DNA from: JAEUMD01 sp044222395
GTDB lineage: Bacteria > Pseudomonadota > Alphaproteobacteria > Rhizobiales > Hyphomicrobiaceae
DNA length: 64,000 nt
NCBI GenBank assembly: GCA_044222395.1
Contig: JBGANK010000001.1
Location: 1 to 64,000, forward strand
Direction of reading: 5' to 3'
Positions 42,875-52,509 of this stretch are shown piece by piece (within the stretch, counting starts at the first letter, position 1; each line of letters opens with the position of its first letter). The translations under genes and the position numbers were made by a program. The notes under the pieces were generated by a model. It was given only the letters and a program-made list of their open reading frames with translations. It ran no database searches and was not told where the DNA came from.

Positions 42875-43381
42875 TCACGGACCCGAACAGATCAATGCCC
42901 GTCGCTGATCGAGCCCGGCAGCTACCGAATTTGACTCCGATGCAAGAGGCCACCTCAGCAGAAGACTCAACTCTCCGATCATTCGAGCAATTTCTCGCTT
43001 CAGTCCGGGCGAGCAGCTCCGTACCGCGCGCAGTGTTTCGGAGAACCGAGCGGCTTTGTCCGGCTCGAACAGCGCAGCCAGCATCTGTTCAGCACCGTCG
43101 AGCCGCGCCCGAACCGCTGGAGAAAAGCCTTCTTCCAGAGAAGCGTAACAGCACGGCATGTCTTCGATCTCGGCCACCGCCAGCGCTAAGGATTGCTGCG
43201 ATCTCGTGATCGCCTCCCGCGACAGCAGATCGAAGAACTCGCTTTTCCGCCGCTCAGTCTGCGACACGAAAGCTCCTCGAAGACGACGCTGCATCAACCC
43301 GCTTGCGCGTCCTACCAGGTAGTAGGTCGGCACGAAGCTCAGCACCGTACCAAGAACAAAGACCAGCAGGATGTCGTTCAC
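42875..43381 (-). CDS. Single-pass membrane protein, unknown, within the flagellar cluster
   Basis: 168 aa from a GTG at 43381 with GCGGAGGCGAGC upstream; an ATG at 43558 also exists, but the extra residues look non-coding. One N-terminal membrane helix (NDILLVFVLGTVLSFVPTYYLVGR), then a helical cytoplasmic domain (RRKSEFFDLLSREAITRSQQSLALAVAEIEDM and later LRAVRSCSPGLKREIARMIGEL). It lies between fliM and a PilZ gene. No family recognised; a motility link is suggested only by position. Confidence 0.55.
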   Translation of the reverse strand: MNDILLVFVLGTVLSFVPTYYLVGRASGLMQRRLRGAFVSQTERRKSEFFDLLSREAITRSQQSLALAVAEIEDMPCCYASLEEGFSPAVRARLDGAEQMLAALFEPDKAARFSETLRAVRSCSPGLKREIARMIGELSLLLRWPLASESNSVAAGLDQRRALICSGP

Positions 43382-43564
43382 GCTCGCCTCCGCGAATAGG
43401 CCGACGGCCGCTTCAAAATTGCCAGATAGGAAAGCGCAATCGTCTTGCCTGAGCCTTGCCTCCAATGGAATCGGTTCCACGCAGATCGCTGAACGAGCGG
43501 ATTGGATTGCGTAATACCTCCGCTGCAACATTTCGTGGCTCGAGATCCGAGCCCGCAAGCCAGG

Positions 43565-44506
43565 TTACGGCTCGCCTAGAAGAGATGGCTCCGCCGATGC
43601 ACCTTGCGGCCGCCTCACCGGATCCTGCAGACAGACGGTGAAATGTCCGCGCGACTGGCCAAGCCGTCCCTCGAACAGCGGCTCGCCCGCACACATCAGC
43701 CGCACGCATTGCAGCGCATCAGGATTGAGCTCGATCACGGACCCGACATCAAGAGCGGCGATCTGGCCCAGCAGCATCGCAGGTCCAGGTGCCGTTGCAA
43801 CGACATCGACCCGCGTATCAAGTACATTGCGTTCAAAGATGCGGCTCCACGCCGGGTCTGGCACAAGCGTGTCGGGTTCATCCTTCTTCGAGAGCGTCTT
43901 TCGTCCGCTTTCCAGCATGCTCTTTGGTACAGCTATGAGCACCTGATCTCCGAATTCAAGAATGCGCAAGCTTGCAAGGACGACCTCTTCCTCGGTGGGA
44001 TCCTGCTGATCCTCTTCGGCGCTCCAGATCATGCGCGAGAACGCCGCCGAAAATGCAACGATGTCACTGAGATTCGACTGGAAGGTCTCCAGAATGGCAT
44101 TCGTGATCCTCAACGCGACTTGATGCTCGATCTGCGTCAGCTCACGAGCCGCCATGACAGGCCTTGAATTGACCTCGCCGCCAAACAGCGCATCAAGTGC
44201 CCGAAACAGCAATGCTGGCGGGAATCCTATGACGATCTTCGATCGCCATGCATGAACATCGAATTCCACCCCTACGTTGCCGCGAAACTTCGCCAGAGCC
44301 GCGCCGAGCGGGAACTGCTCGATGGCCATCAGCTCTCCTGCCAGTTCGAGTGAGGTCAGTTCGGCCAGCTTTTCACCGCAGCCGACCGCTGCGGCGGCCA
44401 TCCGGTCGCGCAACGCCTGCAGCCGTGCGATTGGCTCTTGCGTGTGATCGAACAAGCGTTCGACGGCTGGCCTGCTCCCGGTCGCGCTGTCGCCATTCGC
44501 GTTCAT
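43565..44506 (-). CDS. fliM: Flagellar C-ring switch protein FliM
   Basis: 313 aa. The middle CheC-like domain (PPALLFRALDALFGGE, LTQIEHQVALRITNAILETFQSNLSDI) and the C-terminal SpoA domain (VDVVATAPGPAMLLGQIAALDVGSVIEL) identify FliM. The N-terminal EIDALL-type peptide that binds CheY-P in other bacteria is not visible (the N-terminus reads MNANGDSATGSRPAVERLF), so control by CheY may use another contact. A good match in gene order to fliG. Confidence 0.85.
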   Translation of the reverse strand: MNANGDSATGSRPAVERLFDHTQEPIARLQALRDRMAAAAVGCGEKLAELTSLELAGELMAIEQFPLGAALAKFRGNVGVEFDVHAWRSKIVIGFPPALLFRALDALFGGEVNSRPVMAARELTQIEHQVALRITNAILETFQSNLSDIVAFSAAFSRMIWSAEEDQQDPTEEEVVLASLRILEFGDQVLIAVPKSMLESGRKTLSKKDEPDTLVPDPAWSRIFERNVLDTRVDVVATAPGPAMLLGQIAALDVGSVIELNPDALQCVRLMCAGEPLFEGRLGQSRGHFTVCLQDPVRRPQGASAEPSLLGEP

Positions 44507-44669
44507 AGTGCGTCCCTTGCAGTTGCATCATCCTCTGCTCTGAATCGAGCGCCTGGGTCCTGGCGAAGTTCCGCAAGCGATCGTGAACCCGGAACACGAA
44601 CCAAGCACAAGGCTGGAGTTCCAACCAAGACGCTTGGCAATCACGCATCGGATAGAGAACGCTGACGAG

Positions 44670-45704
44670 TTACGAACTGGGCGCATCGGTCTCCACGGGT
44701 GGCCGCAGCACGATCATCTGCCGCTCGGCCATGCTGAGCGCCAGCGCGGCGATCTGGCGCCGCGCCTCCTCGACGTTTCTCTGCACGAGCTGGGCGCCAC
44801 TTGACAGCTCCGTTTCAACGAGACGCCGCGCTCGCGGAGACAGTGCGGCCAGGATGCAGTCGCGCAATCCCTCCTCGCAATTGCGCAGCGCCAGCACCAG
44901 ACGTTCGGTCGGCACTTCCTCCATCAAGCGCACCCGGTGCACGCTTGGCATTGCGACGATGTCTTCGAAATTGAATACGTGCTCCTTCACGCGCCGCGCA
45001 TCGTCCGGCAGTTGTTGTTCAATCGCCCAAAGGATCTCGGTTACCTGATCGCGCTTGAGCTGGTTCAGAATCGCTCCGAGCTGGGCGTGCCGATTGATCG
45101 ACGTCGCACCAGCGGCATCATTGAACAGTTCGCTTTCAAGGCGCTCGGCTACCAGGCGCTGAGCCTCCTCATGGATGGGCTTGAGCGTCAAGAGGCGGCG
45201 ACTGATGTCACTGCCTATCGCAACGTCGATCTTCTCCAGAACCGCCGAAGCCTTGCCGACATCGAGCTTGGAAAGGATGAACGCGGCCACCTGCGGTTGC
45301 TCGCGACAGACGACCTCCGCAATCTTGTCGTCGGCGACACCTGCCAGTTTCGTCCACACGCGATCGTGCGCCGTGCCTTCGATTTCGGCCATGATCTGCG
45401 ACACCCGATCGTCACTGACGACGCCTGCCAACAGCTGCTGAGCCTCGACAGAGGATCCAACCAGGTGGCCGGGGTCACCAAGGCACTTCTCGAGTTCCTC
45501 GAGCAGGCCTTCCAGTCGGCCCGGCGTGACAGCCGGCAGATTCGAAGCTGTCTTGGCAAGCACGCGGATCTCGGAGTCGTCGAAGTTGCGGATGATGCGA
45601 TCGGCGAGCGGCTTCCCTAACGCCAGCAGCAGAGCCGCAACCTTCTGCGCTCCCGCAAGATCGACTCCTTCGCGACCAGCCTGACCCTCAATGCGCTTGC
45701 TCAT
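44670..45704 (-). CDS. fliG: Flagellar motor switch protein FliG
   Basis: 344 aa with the three FliG domains: N-terminal (AQKVAALLLALGKPLADRIIRNFDDSEIRVLA), middle (EQPQVAAFILSKLD; the EHPQ motif reads EQPQ) and C-terminal (FNFEDIVAMPSVHRVRLMEEVPTERLVLALRNCEEGLRDCILAALSPRARRLVETEL) with charged residues that contact the stator. Rotor protein that binds FliF and FliM. Confidence 0.93.
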   Translation of the reverse strand: MSKRIEGQAGREGVDLAGAQKVAALLLALGKPLADRIIRNFDDSEIRVLAKTASNLPAVTPGRLEGLLEELEKCLGDPGHLVGSSVEAQQLLAGVVSDDRVSQIMAEIEGTAHDRVWTKLAGVADDKIAEVVCREQPQVAAFILSKLDVGKASAVLEKIDVAIGSDISRRLLTLKPIHEEAQRLVAERLESELFNDAAGATSINRHAQLGAILNQLKRDQVTEILWAIEQQLPDDARRVKEHVFNFEDIVAMPSVHRVRLMEEVPTERLVLALRNCEEGLRDCILAALSPRARRLVETELSSGAQLVQRNVEEARRQIAALALSMAERQMIVLRPPVETDAPSS

Positions 45705-45872
45705 GCCAAGAGTGGTCCTCTTCCAGCCGGGCGATCATCGGCCATGGCTCATGCGACGGGAACCTGTCGCAACATGCCCCTTGGACCTTGCGTCTGGCTG
45801 AATTGCACGGAGCATCGCCGACCGGCGTCGCGCCTATGACCGCCCTCTTACGTCACGCGCACCGTCTCTCGA

Positions 45873-47297
45873 TCAGACACGGCGCGATGAGAACATGACC
45901 GGCTGCCGATTCCGCGGCTCCGCCATTGCTTTGCCAACCGCCTCAGTGCTGCTGCGTGCTACTGGTTCGCCTTTCACGCCAGCATGGTGCGATCCACGTC
46001 TCTGGCCGTCCTCTCGCCCATCAGGTTTGTCCATGCCAGTAAGGCTGCCGTGCGATTGCATGTCATCGGTCCTGTCGCGTGAATGCGAATCCGCCGCGCC
46101 ACCAGATCCGGTCGCGCTCTTCACAACGGACAGCTCCTCGACACGGCAACCAGCGCCGAACAGTCGATCGATCAGAAGCTCACGCTCTTTCTCGATGCGT
46201 TGCGCCGTCTCATTCCGCTCCGTCTCCACTTCAATACGAAGCAGTTTTCCTTCGCCTCGCAGCGTAATGGTAACGACACCAAGTTCATCGGGAGCAAGCG
46301 TAAGCTTGAGTACGCGCGCCGGAGCCGCAGCCGCCGACCAGGAGCGTCCCCCCTCGACAAGCCCTTCAAATCCGTGCTCTGCCGCAATGGTGCCCGACCC
46401 CTCCAGGACGCTGTCGACGATTGCTTCGCCGATCTGGGCTGACACGCAGAAAGCCGGCGTGTCGTGCGAAGACCGCCCGAGGTCTACTGCGTCAACGCCT
46501 GAAGAATCTCCCGATTGCAGTGATGCCCTCCCGGCCCCCTCTGAGGACATCAACGCGCCATCGAAAACAAGTCGGCTCGCACGCATCATGCCTTGCGATC
46601 TCTCTTCGAGCGAAGTTGGGCGTATCGACGAGCTGTCTGGCCCATTGGCTCGCGCACGAGCCGGCACCATGACCGGACCAAAATGTGTTTCCTGACTGAC
46701 AACCGTGGCACGCACACGCGTCATTGGCTCATTCGCCGCGGCCTCCACCGTCTGGCGCGCTGTCTCCAGGTCCCGATGGCTTGTCGGTACCCGCATGGAT
46801 CGCGTCAGCGCCATCTCCAATTCATCGGTGCAGCATTGTACATCCATATGCGTGTCCTCGGCCCGTCCCGATTGACCGCCCGTGGTCGCCTCAGCTGCGT
46901 CCTCCGCCAATCTCATGATGCCAGATTGCATCTGCAGCATGGCAGCAGCGTCAAGATCGCCTGAGGGCAACGTTTCCACAACTCGATTGGCAGCGCGGTG
47001 TATCCAATCGTTGGCATTCGCATCGGCTTTGACCGCAGGACGCCACGCACGACTCCGCTCTTTCGGATCCCCATTCGTCGATATTGGAAGTTCTTCAAGG
47101 GATCCATCGACCGGAGAGCCGGTCCTGGCACCCTTCTCACTTCGCTCGGAAACGTGCGCGGCCTCACCAGACCCTCCACCAATCGCAATCATCTCCTCGA
47201 ATGCAGCAGCCAACCCGTCATGCGACTTCCGTTCCGATTTCGGTCCGCCCGTGGTGACAGGCCAATCCACGGATGCAAGCGGGCTCGGCACGGTCAT
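45873..47297 (-). CDS. fliK: Hook-length control protein FliK (MotD)
   Basis: 474 aa. Low-complexity N-terminal two thirds, then the conserved FliK C-terminal core: VLKLTLAPDELGVVTITLRGEGKLLRIEVETERNETAQRIEKERELLIDRLFGAGCRVEEL. The C-terminus is rich in Ser/Gly/Asp. In rhizobia this gene follows motC and was first called motD; here it overlaps motC by four bases, the same order. FliK measures hook length and triggers the export switch at FlhB. Confidence 0.85.
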   Translation of the reverse strand: MTVPSPLASVDWPVTTGGPKSERKSHDGLAAAFEEMIAIGGGSGEAAHVSERSEKGARTGSPVDGSLEELPISTNGDPKERSRAWRPAVKADANANDWIHRAANRVVETLPSGDLDAAAMLQMQSGIMRLAEDAAEATTGGQSGRAEDTHMDVQCCTDELEMALTRSMRVPTSHRDLETARQTVEAAANEPMTRVRATVVSQETHFGPVMVPARARANGPDSSSIRPTSLEERSQGMMRASRLVFDGALMSSEGAGRASLQSGDSSGVDAVDLGRSSHDTPAFCVSAQIGEAIVDSVLEGSGTIAAEHGFEGLVEGGRSWSAAAAPARVLKLTLAPDELGVVTITLRGEGKLLRIEVETERNETAQRIEKERELLIDRLFGAGCRVEELSVVKSATGSGGAADSHSRDRTDDMQSHGSLTGMDKPDGREDGQRRGSHHAGVKGEPVARSSTEAVGKAMAEPRNRQPVMFSSRRV

Positions 47298-48607
47298 TGA
47301 GCAGGCTCCTGCAACAGCTGATCCACATCCTTGAGCTTTCCCGAAACGCGCTTCGCAATTCCATCGACATCAACGCCCGCCATGACCCTCCCGCCATTCG
47401 ATTGGGTCAAATCTGATGGCTGTGCGTCCACAACTGATTGGGAGGTTGGCTCTGCCGCCAGCACTTCCTCCGGCAACTGCGGCGCAGCACCGATCATCTG
47501 CGCCAGTATGCGTGCAGCACCGATTAGCGACCCGATCTCGCGATCGACCTCGAAAGTCTCGACCTTGGCCAGAAGGTTCAAACCAAAATGCGGTTCGATC
47601 GACACTGACTGCGCCGCGCCCTCGAACGGCGCTACCCAACTGGGCACAGTGCCACCCGTCGACATCTTCGCCGCCAGGCGTGTCGCGACCACAGCATCCT
47701 TGAGCTTGCCGAGCCGCAGACCCGTTTCGCTGAGTTTCCGCAACAGATCCAATCCTACCTGTTGCGGCAGCAATTCCGCGACTTGGCCAGCCCAAGCAAC
47801 ACCGGCCTCGCTCCCGAGGAGTTCTTGCACGATCGCAAATGCAATGATGCGCCCCGAAATCGCCCGGAGGTAGACCGACCGTGGAAAGCGGCGCGCATAG
47901 CGCGTGACAAGCCGCATGAAGCTTCCTCGATCTTCACCAATCGTCGCAAGCTCGATCTCCAGACGCATTGCCGCTTCCTCGACAAGCGTTCCTGGCGAAA
48001 TGAGACGGGCCTCCGCGCACAACGCAATGGCTTGCGCAACGTCACCGTCAGCAATGAGCGAGGCCTTCACCAGAGCCACCTGGCCGCCGATGGATGGTGG
48101 CAGATCATGCACATTGACATTCGCGAGAAGCTTTGCCGCAGCAGCCCGGTGTCCCTCTGCATAAGCAAGAGACCCGTGAGCCAGCAACGTTTCGCTTTCG
48201 GCGAAAACGCGCAGCTCCGCCAGGTTCCTGAGCAGAGTGGGATTGCCCCCACCAAGAACGAAGCCGACAAGCGCAAGGCGGTTGCGTTCGTCCTTCCAGT
48301 CCTCGGCAGGCAATCCGGCAAGCTCCTTCGCAACCTCGAGCAGCGCCGCTTCCTGTGTTGCCGTCTCGGCACTCCCGTTCGCGATCCTCTCCCTCATGAG
48401 AGCGATGCGTCTGAGGGCGAACACCGGACCAGGAGGCATGCGCAGTTTCAGTGGCTCGGCATCGACGATCGTCGAAGCTGCATCGTCGATCTCCGACCCC
48501 TTCGACGGATGGTTCGTCGCGCCGCAATAGGCAGGCCGGGCGAAGAGCACCGCGGCAATCATGGCGATGAACATCGATGCGGCCCTGGTTCGCAAGATCG
48601 CCATCAT
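47294..48607 (-). CDS. motC: Periplasmic motility protein MotC
   Basis: 437 aa with a signal peptide (MFIAMIAAVLFARPAYCG) and a helical repeat-like mature part (VFALRRIALMRERIANGSAETATQEAALLEVAKELAGLP; TLVEEAAMRLEIELATIGEDRGSFMRLVTRYARRFPRSVYLR). MotC is specific to rhizobia and relatives; it binds the periplasmic part of MotB and affects motor speed. A MotE-like protein, its stabilising partner, is encoded at 57431. Overlaps motB by four bases. Confidence 0.88.
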   Translation of the reverse strand: MMAILRTRAASMFIAMIAAVLFARPAYCGATNHPSKGSEIDDAASTIVDAEPLKLRMPPGPVFALRRIALMRERIANGSAETATQEAALLEVAKELAGLPAEDWKDERNRLALVGFVLGGGNPTLLRNLAELRVFAESETLLAHGSLAYAEGHRAAAAKLLANVNVHDLPPSIGGQVALVKASLIADGDVAQAIALCAEARLISPGTLVEEAAMRLEIELATIGEDRGSFMRLVTRYARRFPRSVYLRAISGRIIAFAIVQELLGSEAGVAWAGQVAELLPQQVGLDLLRKLSETGLRLGKLKDAVVATRLAAKMSTGGTVPSWVAPFEGAAQSVSIEPHFGLNLLAKVETFEVDREIGSLIGAARILAQMIGAAPQLPEEVLAAEPTSQSVVDAQPSDLTQSNGGRVMAGVDVDGIAKRVSGKLKDVDQLLQEPAQ

Positions 48608-49944
48608 GGCCCGGACTGTCGCAGCAGGATTTCAATGCGCCGGTTCACCGCAGCTTCAGGATCGCGGCCGTCCTTAAGCTTGCGATCCGCATAGCCCTCA
48701 ATGCGCTGGAAACGCCCTTCCTCGATCCCTGCTTTCAGCAAGAGCTCATAAGCCGCCTCCGCGCGAAGCATTGACAGGCGCCAATTGTTGTTGACCAGAT
48801 CGCCGCGAAACGGTCTTGCATCGGTATGCCCGCGCACCACAATCTGCTGACCATTCGACTTGAGGATCGGCGCGATCGACTTCATGAGGCCCAGGAGTTC
48901 CTCGCGCGGATCGGAAGAACCGATCGCAAACATTCCAAACGTACTGGTATCGGTGAGGCTCAATACGACGCTATCGCCCTCGATCGTCACATCCATGCCG
49001 GGACCACCGGTATTGCCGATCTTGCTGATCGCCTCGGCAACATTGCTTTGAAGCTTTGCGGCCGCATTTCTGAGCTCCTTCGCCTTGCGGTCGGACTGGG
49101 TGGCCCCAACCTCGCTGTTCTCTGCTTCCGACTTCGCCACCTCCGCCTGCGACTCCGATTTGTTGCTCGATTGCTGCTTGCGTTCGCCATCGGACAACGA
49201 GCTTTGCCTGCGCGCCGCGGCCAGCAGAGCGTCTTTGGTCATTCGTTCCGTCTTCAGCTTCAGCGACGTTGACCAAGCGCGGCTCGAACCCGCATCTGGC
49301 GACATGCCATCCTGCTCCTCCTGGCTTTGCCCTGCGCCGGGACGCACTTCGAGCTTCTTGCTCGCTACGTGCGCCGCATCTGCGTTCTCCAATTGGACCG
49401 ACTCCTTGTCACCAACTTGGCTCGGAGACAACGGATTGAACGGATCGCGGAAGGCGCGTCCTGGTTCCTGGGCTGGGGTCGCCCTATCCCCCTGCTTCAC
49501 GTTCTTCTCCGGTGGAACGGCATCGTCGAACTTTAGAGACAGTCGTTGCTGCTCATCTGCATACTTGTCGATGGCCTTGTCACCGCCTCTCGACTTGTCG
49601 GCCTGTGTTGCTTCGCCGGTGCGCACCGGAGAGGGACCTTTCGGCGTCTCATCGGCTTCGGATTTCTCCAGCGACTTGGTCTTCTCCTTCAGATCGTGCA
49701 ACCCCTTCCGTCGCGCCGAGCTGTCGGTCAATCGCAGCGGATTGAAATAGCTGGCGACATGCGCCTTCACTTCCGTATTCGCCGCGTTGATCAGCCACAT
49801 CACCAGAAAAAAGGCCATCATCGCTGTCATGAAGTCGGCATAGGCGATCTTCCATACGCCGCCATGATGACCTTCCTCCTCGCCACCGGATTTGCGGCGA
49901 ACGATCAGGATCTCCTCTGCGGGCTTGACGAGATCGCCGCTCAC
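48604..49944 (-). CDS. motB: Flagellar stator protein MotB
   Basis: 446 aa from a GTG at 49944, fixed by the GTGA overlap with the upstream FliH-like gene; an ATG at 49983 is possible. One membrane helix with the proton-binding Asp (IAYADFMTAMMAFFLVMWLINAA), a plug-like segment, a long charged insert (about residues 80-290) not present in enteric MotB, and a C-terminal OmpA-like peptidoglycan-binding domain (VVRGHTDARPFRGDLVNNNWRLSMLRAEAAYELLL). The insert probably forms the MotC-binding part. Confidence 0.93.
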   Translation of the reverse strand: MSGDLVKPAEEILIVRRKSGGEEEGHHGGVWKIAYADFMTAMMAFFLVMWLINAANTEVKAHVASYFNPLRLTDSSARRKGLHDLKEKTKSLEKSEADETPKGPSPVRTGEATQADKSRGGDKAIDKYADEQQRLSLKFDDAVPPEKNVKQGDRATPAQEPGRAFRDPFNPLSPSQVGDKESVQLENADAAHVASKKLEVRPGAGQSQEEQDGMSPDAGSSRAWSTSLKLKTERMTKDALLAAARRQSSLSDGERKQQSSNKSESQAEVAKSEAENSEVGATQSDRKAKELRNAAAKLQSNVAEAISKIGNTGGPGMDVTIEGDSVVLSLTDTSTFGMFAIGSSDPREELLGLMKSIAPILKSNGQQIVVRGHTDARPFRGDLVNNNWRLSMLRAEAAYELLLKAGIEEGRFQRIEGYADRKLKDGRDPEAAVNRRIEILLRQSGP

Positions 49945-50585
49945 CTTCTGCGCGCCTCTTCCAGACGTCGAAGCCAGTCCCAAAGCCGCGTTTCGATCAC
50001 GGCCTCGCCGACTTCGACGGAAACTTCGGCTGTATCGGCAACGCTTGACCGCATGCGACTTGCCAGGGAATTCCCGGCGAGCGCACGCGCACTCAGCGCC
50101 TCGAGCACGAGATCGACCAAGCTCTCAGGTCCGCGAATGTGGACCATCACCGCTCCGTCTGCCTCCAAAATACCTGCAAGCCTGTCCGCTAGCTCGAGTA
50201 TCGCCCTTTCGGTAATCGACTGCTTGAGCACCGGCAGCAGTATGTCGGAGATCTGTGAGGCAAGCAGATGCCGTGCTTGCGCGACGCCCGCATCGCACGC
50301 TGCGACCAGCCGCTCTATCAAATTGACGGCCAACTCCCGTCTCATCGCTTCCATCCGCCGCTCGCTGTCGACAGTGAGCTCCGCAATGCGCTGGTCGGCA
50401 ACGCGCCGTTCATACGCCTCGCCTTCGGCATAGCCTCGCGCATACGCTTCCTGCAGCCTGGCTGCCACGACATCCGGTCGCTTCTGTTGCTCGATCCGCT
50501 TCAGCCTGAACTCGAGCGTGTTCGGAGGCCGGGTGGTCTCGTCCGAATCGAATTCCTCGAGCACTACACTTGCAGGTTGGCCCAT
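49941..50585 (-). CDS. fliH: Flagellar export regulator FliH-like
   Basis: 214 aa. A central helical segment with EAYARGYAEGEAYERRVADQRIAEL, reminiscent of the Gly-spaced FliH coiled coil, and a C-terminal ATPase-stator-like domain. The ATG at 50585 shares bases with the fliF stop (TGATG). Location between fliF and motB and overall pattern suit FliH, the negative regulator and anchor of FliI. Sequence similarity is low in the family, so the call is partly from context. Confidence 0.68.
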   Translation of the reverse strand: MGQPASVVLEEFDSDETTRPPNTLEFRLKRIEQQKRPDVVAARLQEAYARGYAEGEAYERRVADQRIAELTVDSERRMEAMRRELAVNLIERLVAACDAGVAQARHLLASQISDILLPVLKQSITERAILELADRLAGILEADGAVMVHIRGPESLVDLVLEALSARALAGNSLASRMRSSVADTAEVSVEVGEAVIETRLWDWLRRLEEARRR

Positions 50586-52273
50586 CACGCCTCCTTGCTC
50601 TGCGCCATCCACGACTTGAGAACCTGCGTCACCTGCGCGTCGTCCTCTTCCACGAGCGACGACAGCCGCGACCTTATAGCTGCTGCTTGCGCCTTGCCGG
50701 CCGACAGCAGTTGGCGTTGTCCAACCGTTTCGATGCCGGCGCCATCTTCAGCAGCGCGACCTGCGTTTTCCGACCGTCCTATTCCATTGGCACCTGGCGC
50801 TGGCAGACCCGGCCTCGCGGGGCCCTCACCAATGGCAGCGGCAGTGATATCCTCGCTGGCAAGCGCCGCGGGACGCTCCGCTAGCACGCGCGTCATCGGC
50901 CGCATTCCAAACCAAACCACGATGAAAACGACGGCAAGCAATGCGAATGCATGGAGCGCATTGCCGATATTCAGCATCACGTAGTCCATGAGCGTCGGCG
51001 AACCGACCGGTGACAGGGCATTCTGTCCTTCCGAGAAGTCGACGGCAGACACTTCCAGGCGATCCGATTGATCAAGCTTCGCACCCGTCGCGGCCGCGAT
51101 CAGCCGCTTCAATTCCTCCAGTTTTCCATCGACGTCTGCCTTCGTTGCAGTTGCACCAAGCTTTTCCGACAGCGACTTGCGATTGACGACCGTGGCAATG
51201 GCGAGCTGCTGCACGCGATAGCCTTCGCGTACCACCTGCCGCGTCTTGCTGTTGAGTTCGTAGTTGATCAGCTCTTCGCGCCGGTCTTCACGCTGGCGCC
51301 GCTTATCTCCTTCGGCTTGGTTCGTCTCGGTCGCCGGCAGATTGGCCTCGACGCCGACAGTCGGCTTGCTGCCACCATCCTCGGTCGATCCAGATTGCTT
51401 GACGATCTTGACGGACCGCTCCACACGCGACTTGGGATCGAACACCGTCTCGTTCAGCTGCTCGCGGTCAACATCGAGGCGGACTGTGACGGAGATCTGG
51501 TAGTTTCCTTCGCCAACAGCCGTCGACAGCGTTCGGCTCGCCCGCTGCTCCAGTTCCGCAGCCATCGTGCGCTCCATCTCGGCAACCTTGAGATTGCTGA
51601 GATTGCGCTCATCTCCGCCGGCGGCAAGTACGCGCCCGTCCGTACTGGCGACGCTGACCTGCTCGAGCTTCATGCCGGGCACCGCCGCCGCAACGATATG
51701 CCTGACGGCCTGCACCGACGCAGATGCCCACTGCTCGTTCAATCGCAGCAGCACCGAGCCAGAAGGGTCTCTCTTCTGCCGCCTGAAAGTGCCTTGATCC
51801 TGAAGCACGAGGTGGACGCGCGCCGCAGCAACGCCATCGACTGCCTGGATGGTGCGCGCGATCTCGCCTTCGAGCGCCCGCACTCTGGTCACCTCCTGCA
51901 TGAAGGACGTCAGACCGATCGAGCCGAGCTGATCGAACAGCTCATAGCCCGCACGGGAACTCGCGGGCAGTCCCTTGCGCGCCAGCAGCGATCTGGATTT
52001 CGTCGTCTGCCCAAACGGAACCAGCACAGCTGATCTCTGCTCGTTCACGTCGAAGGAGATTCCAGCTTCCGAAAGTGCGGCGGTGATGAGATTGACATCC
52101 TGCGCGCTCAATCCGGTATAGATCGGCTGCATCGCTGGCCGGCCGAGATAATAGGCTGCAGCCGCAACCACGGCCATCACCGCCAGCCCTGCGATTGCAA
52201 GCGCCGAGATCTTGCGCGGACCAAGCGCTATGATGTTCTGGATCAGTCCGGATAGCTGCTGGCTTGTCGGCAT
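50585..52273 (-). CDS. fliF: Flagellar MS-ring protein FliF
   Basis: 562 aa with membrane helices near residues 20-45 (AIAGLAVMAVVAAAAYYLG) and 435-460 (HAFALLAVVFIVVWFGMRPM). Ring-building motifs lie between: PIYTGLSAQDVNLITAALSEAGISFDV, GYELFDQLGSIGLTSFMQEVTRVRALEGELARTI-like segment, and the cytoplasmic FliG-binding C-terminus LVEEDDAQVTQVLKSWMAQSKEA. Normal length. First of the fliF-fliH-motB-motC-fliK block. Confidence 0.95.
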   Translation of the reverse strand: MPTSQQLSGLIQNIIALGPRKISALAIAGLAVMAVVAAAAYYLGRPAMQPIYTGLSAQDVNLITAALSEAGISFDVNEQRSAVLVPFGQTTKSRSLLARKGLPASSRAGYELFDQLGSIGLTSFMQEVTRVRALEGEIARTIQAVDGVAAARVHLVLQDQGTFRRQKRDPSGSVLLRLNEQWASASVQAVRHIVAAAVPGMKLEQVSVASTDGRVLAAGGDERNLSNLKVAEMERTMAAELEQRASRTLSTAVGEGNYQISVTVRLDVDREQLNETVFDPKSRVERSVKIVKQSGSTEDGGSKPTVGVEANLPATETNQAEGDKRRQREDRREELINYELNSKTRQVVREGYRVQQLAIATVVNRKSLSEKLGATATKADVDGKLEELKRLIAAATGAKLDQSDRLEVSAVDFSEGQNALSPVGSPTLMDYVMLNIGNALHAFALLAVVFIVVWFGMRPMTRVLAERPAALASEDITAAAIGEGPARPGLPAPGANGIGRSENAGRAAEDGAGIETVGQRQLLSAGKAQAAAIRSRLSSLVEEDDAQVTQVLKSWMAQSKEA

Positions 52274-52442
52274 CTAAGGTGTTTCGCGCGCAAGAGGATT
52301 ACAAGGTGGATCAACTTTCGGCGCGTTGCCTTGCGTGAAGATGAAGTCGGCGACCCCAAGCATGTCTATCGCATGAGGATTGGCACGTATGCCTCACCCT
52401 CCGTCACGGCCAAGCTGCATTGCCGACACGGCATGCGAACAG

Positions 52443-52483
52443 CAAAAGGGCATGGGAGGCGTACCGGCCGCCTCCCATGCCCC
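52443..52483 (-). terminator. Rho-independent terminator of the first flagellin gene
   Basis: On the minus strand GGGCATGGGAGGCG, a 7-base loop and CGCCTCCCATGCCC form a 14-bp GC-rich stem, followed by TTTTGCTG. It lies about 28 bases downstream of the flagellin stop codon. The strength of the stem fits a highly expressed gene. Confidence 0.88.
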
Positions 52484-52509
52484 TACTGCGATTGCTTAGC
52501 TGGAGCGGT

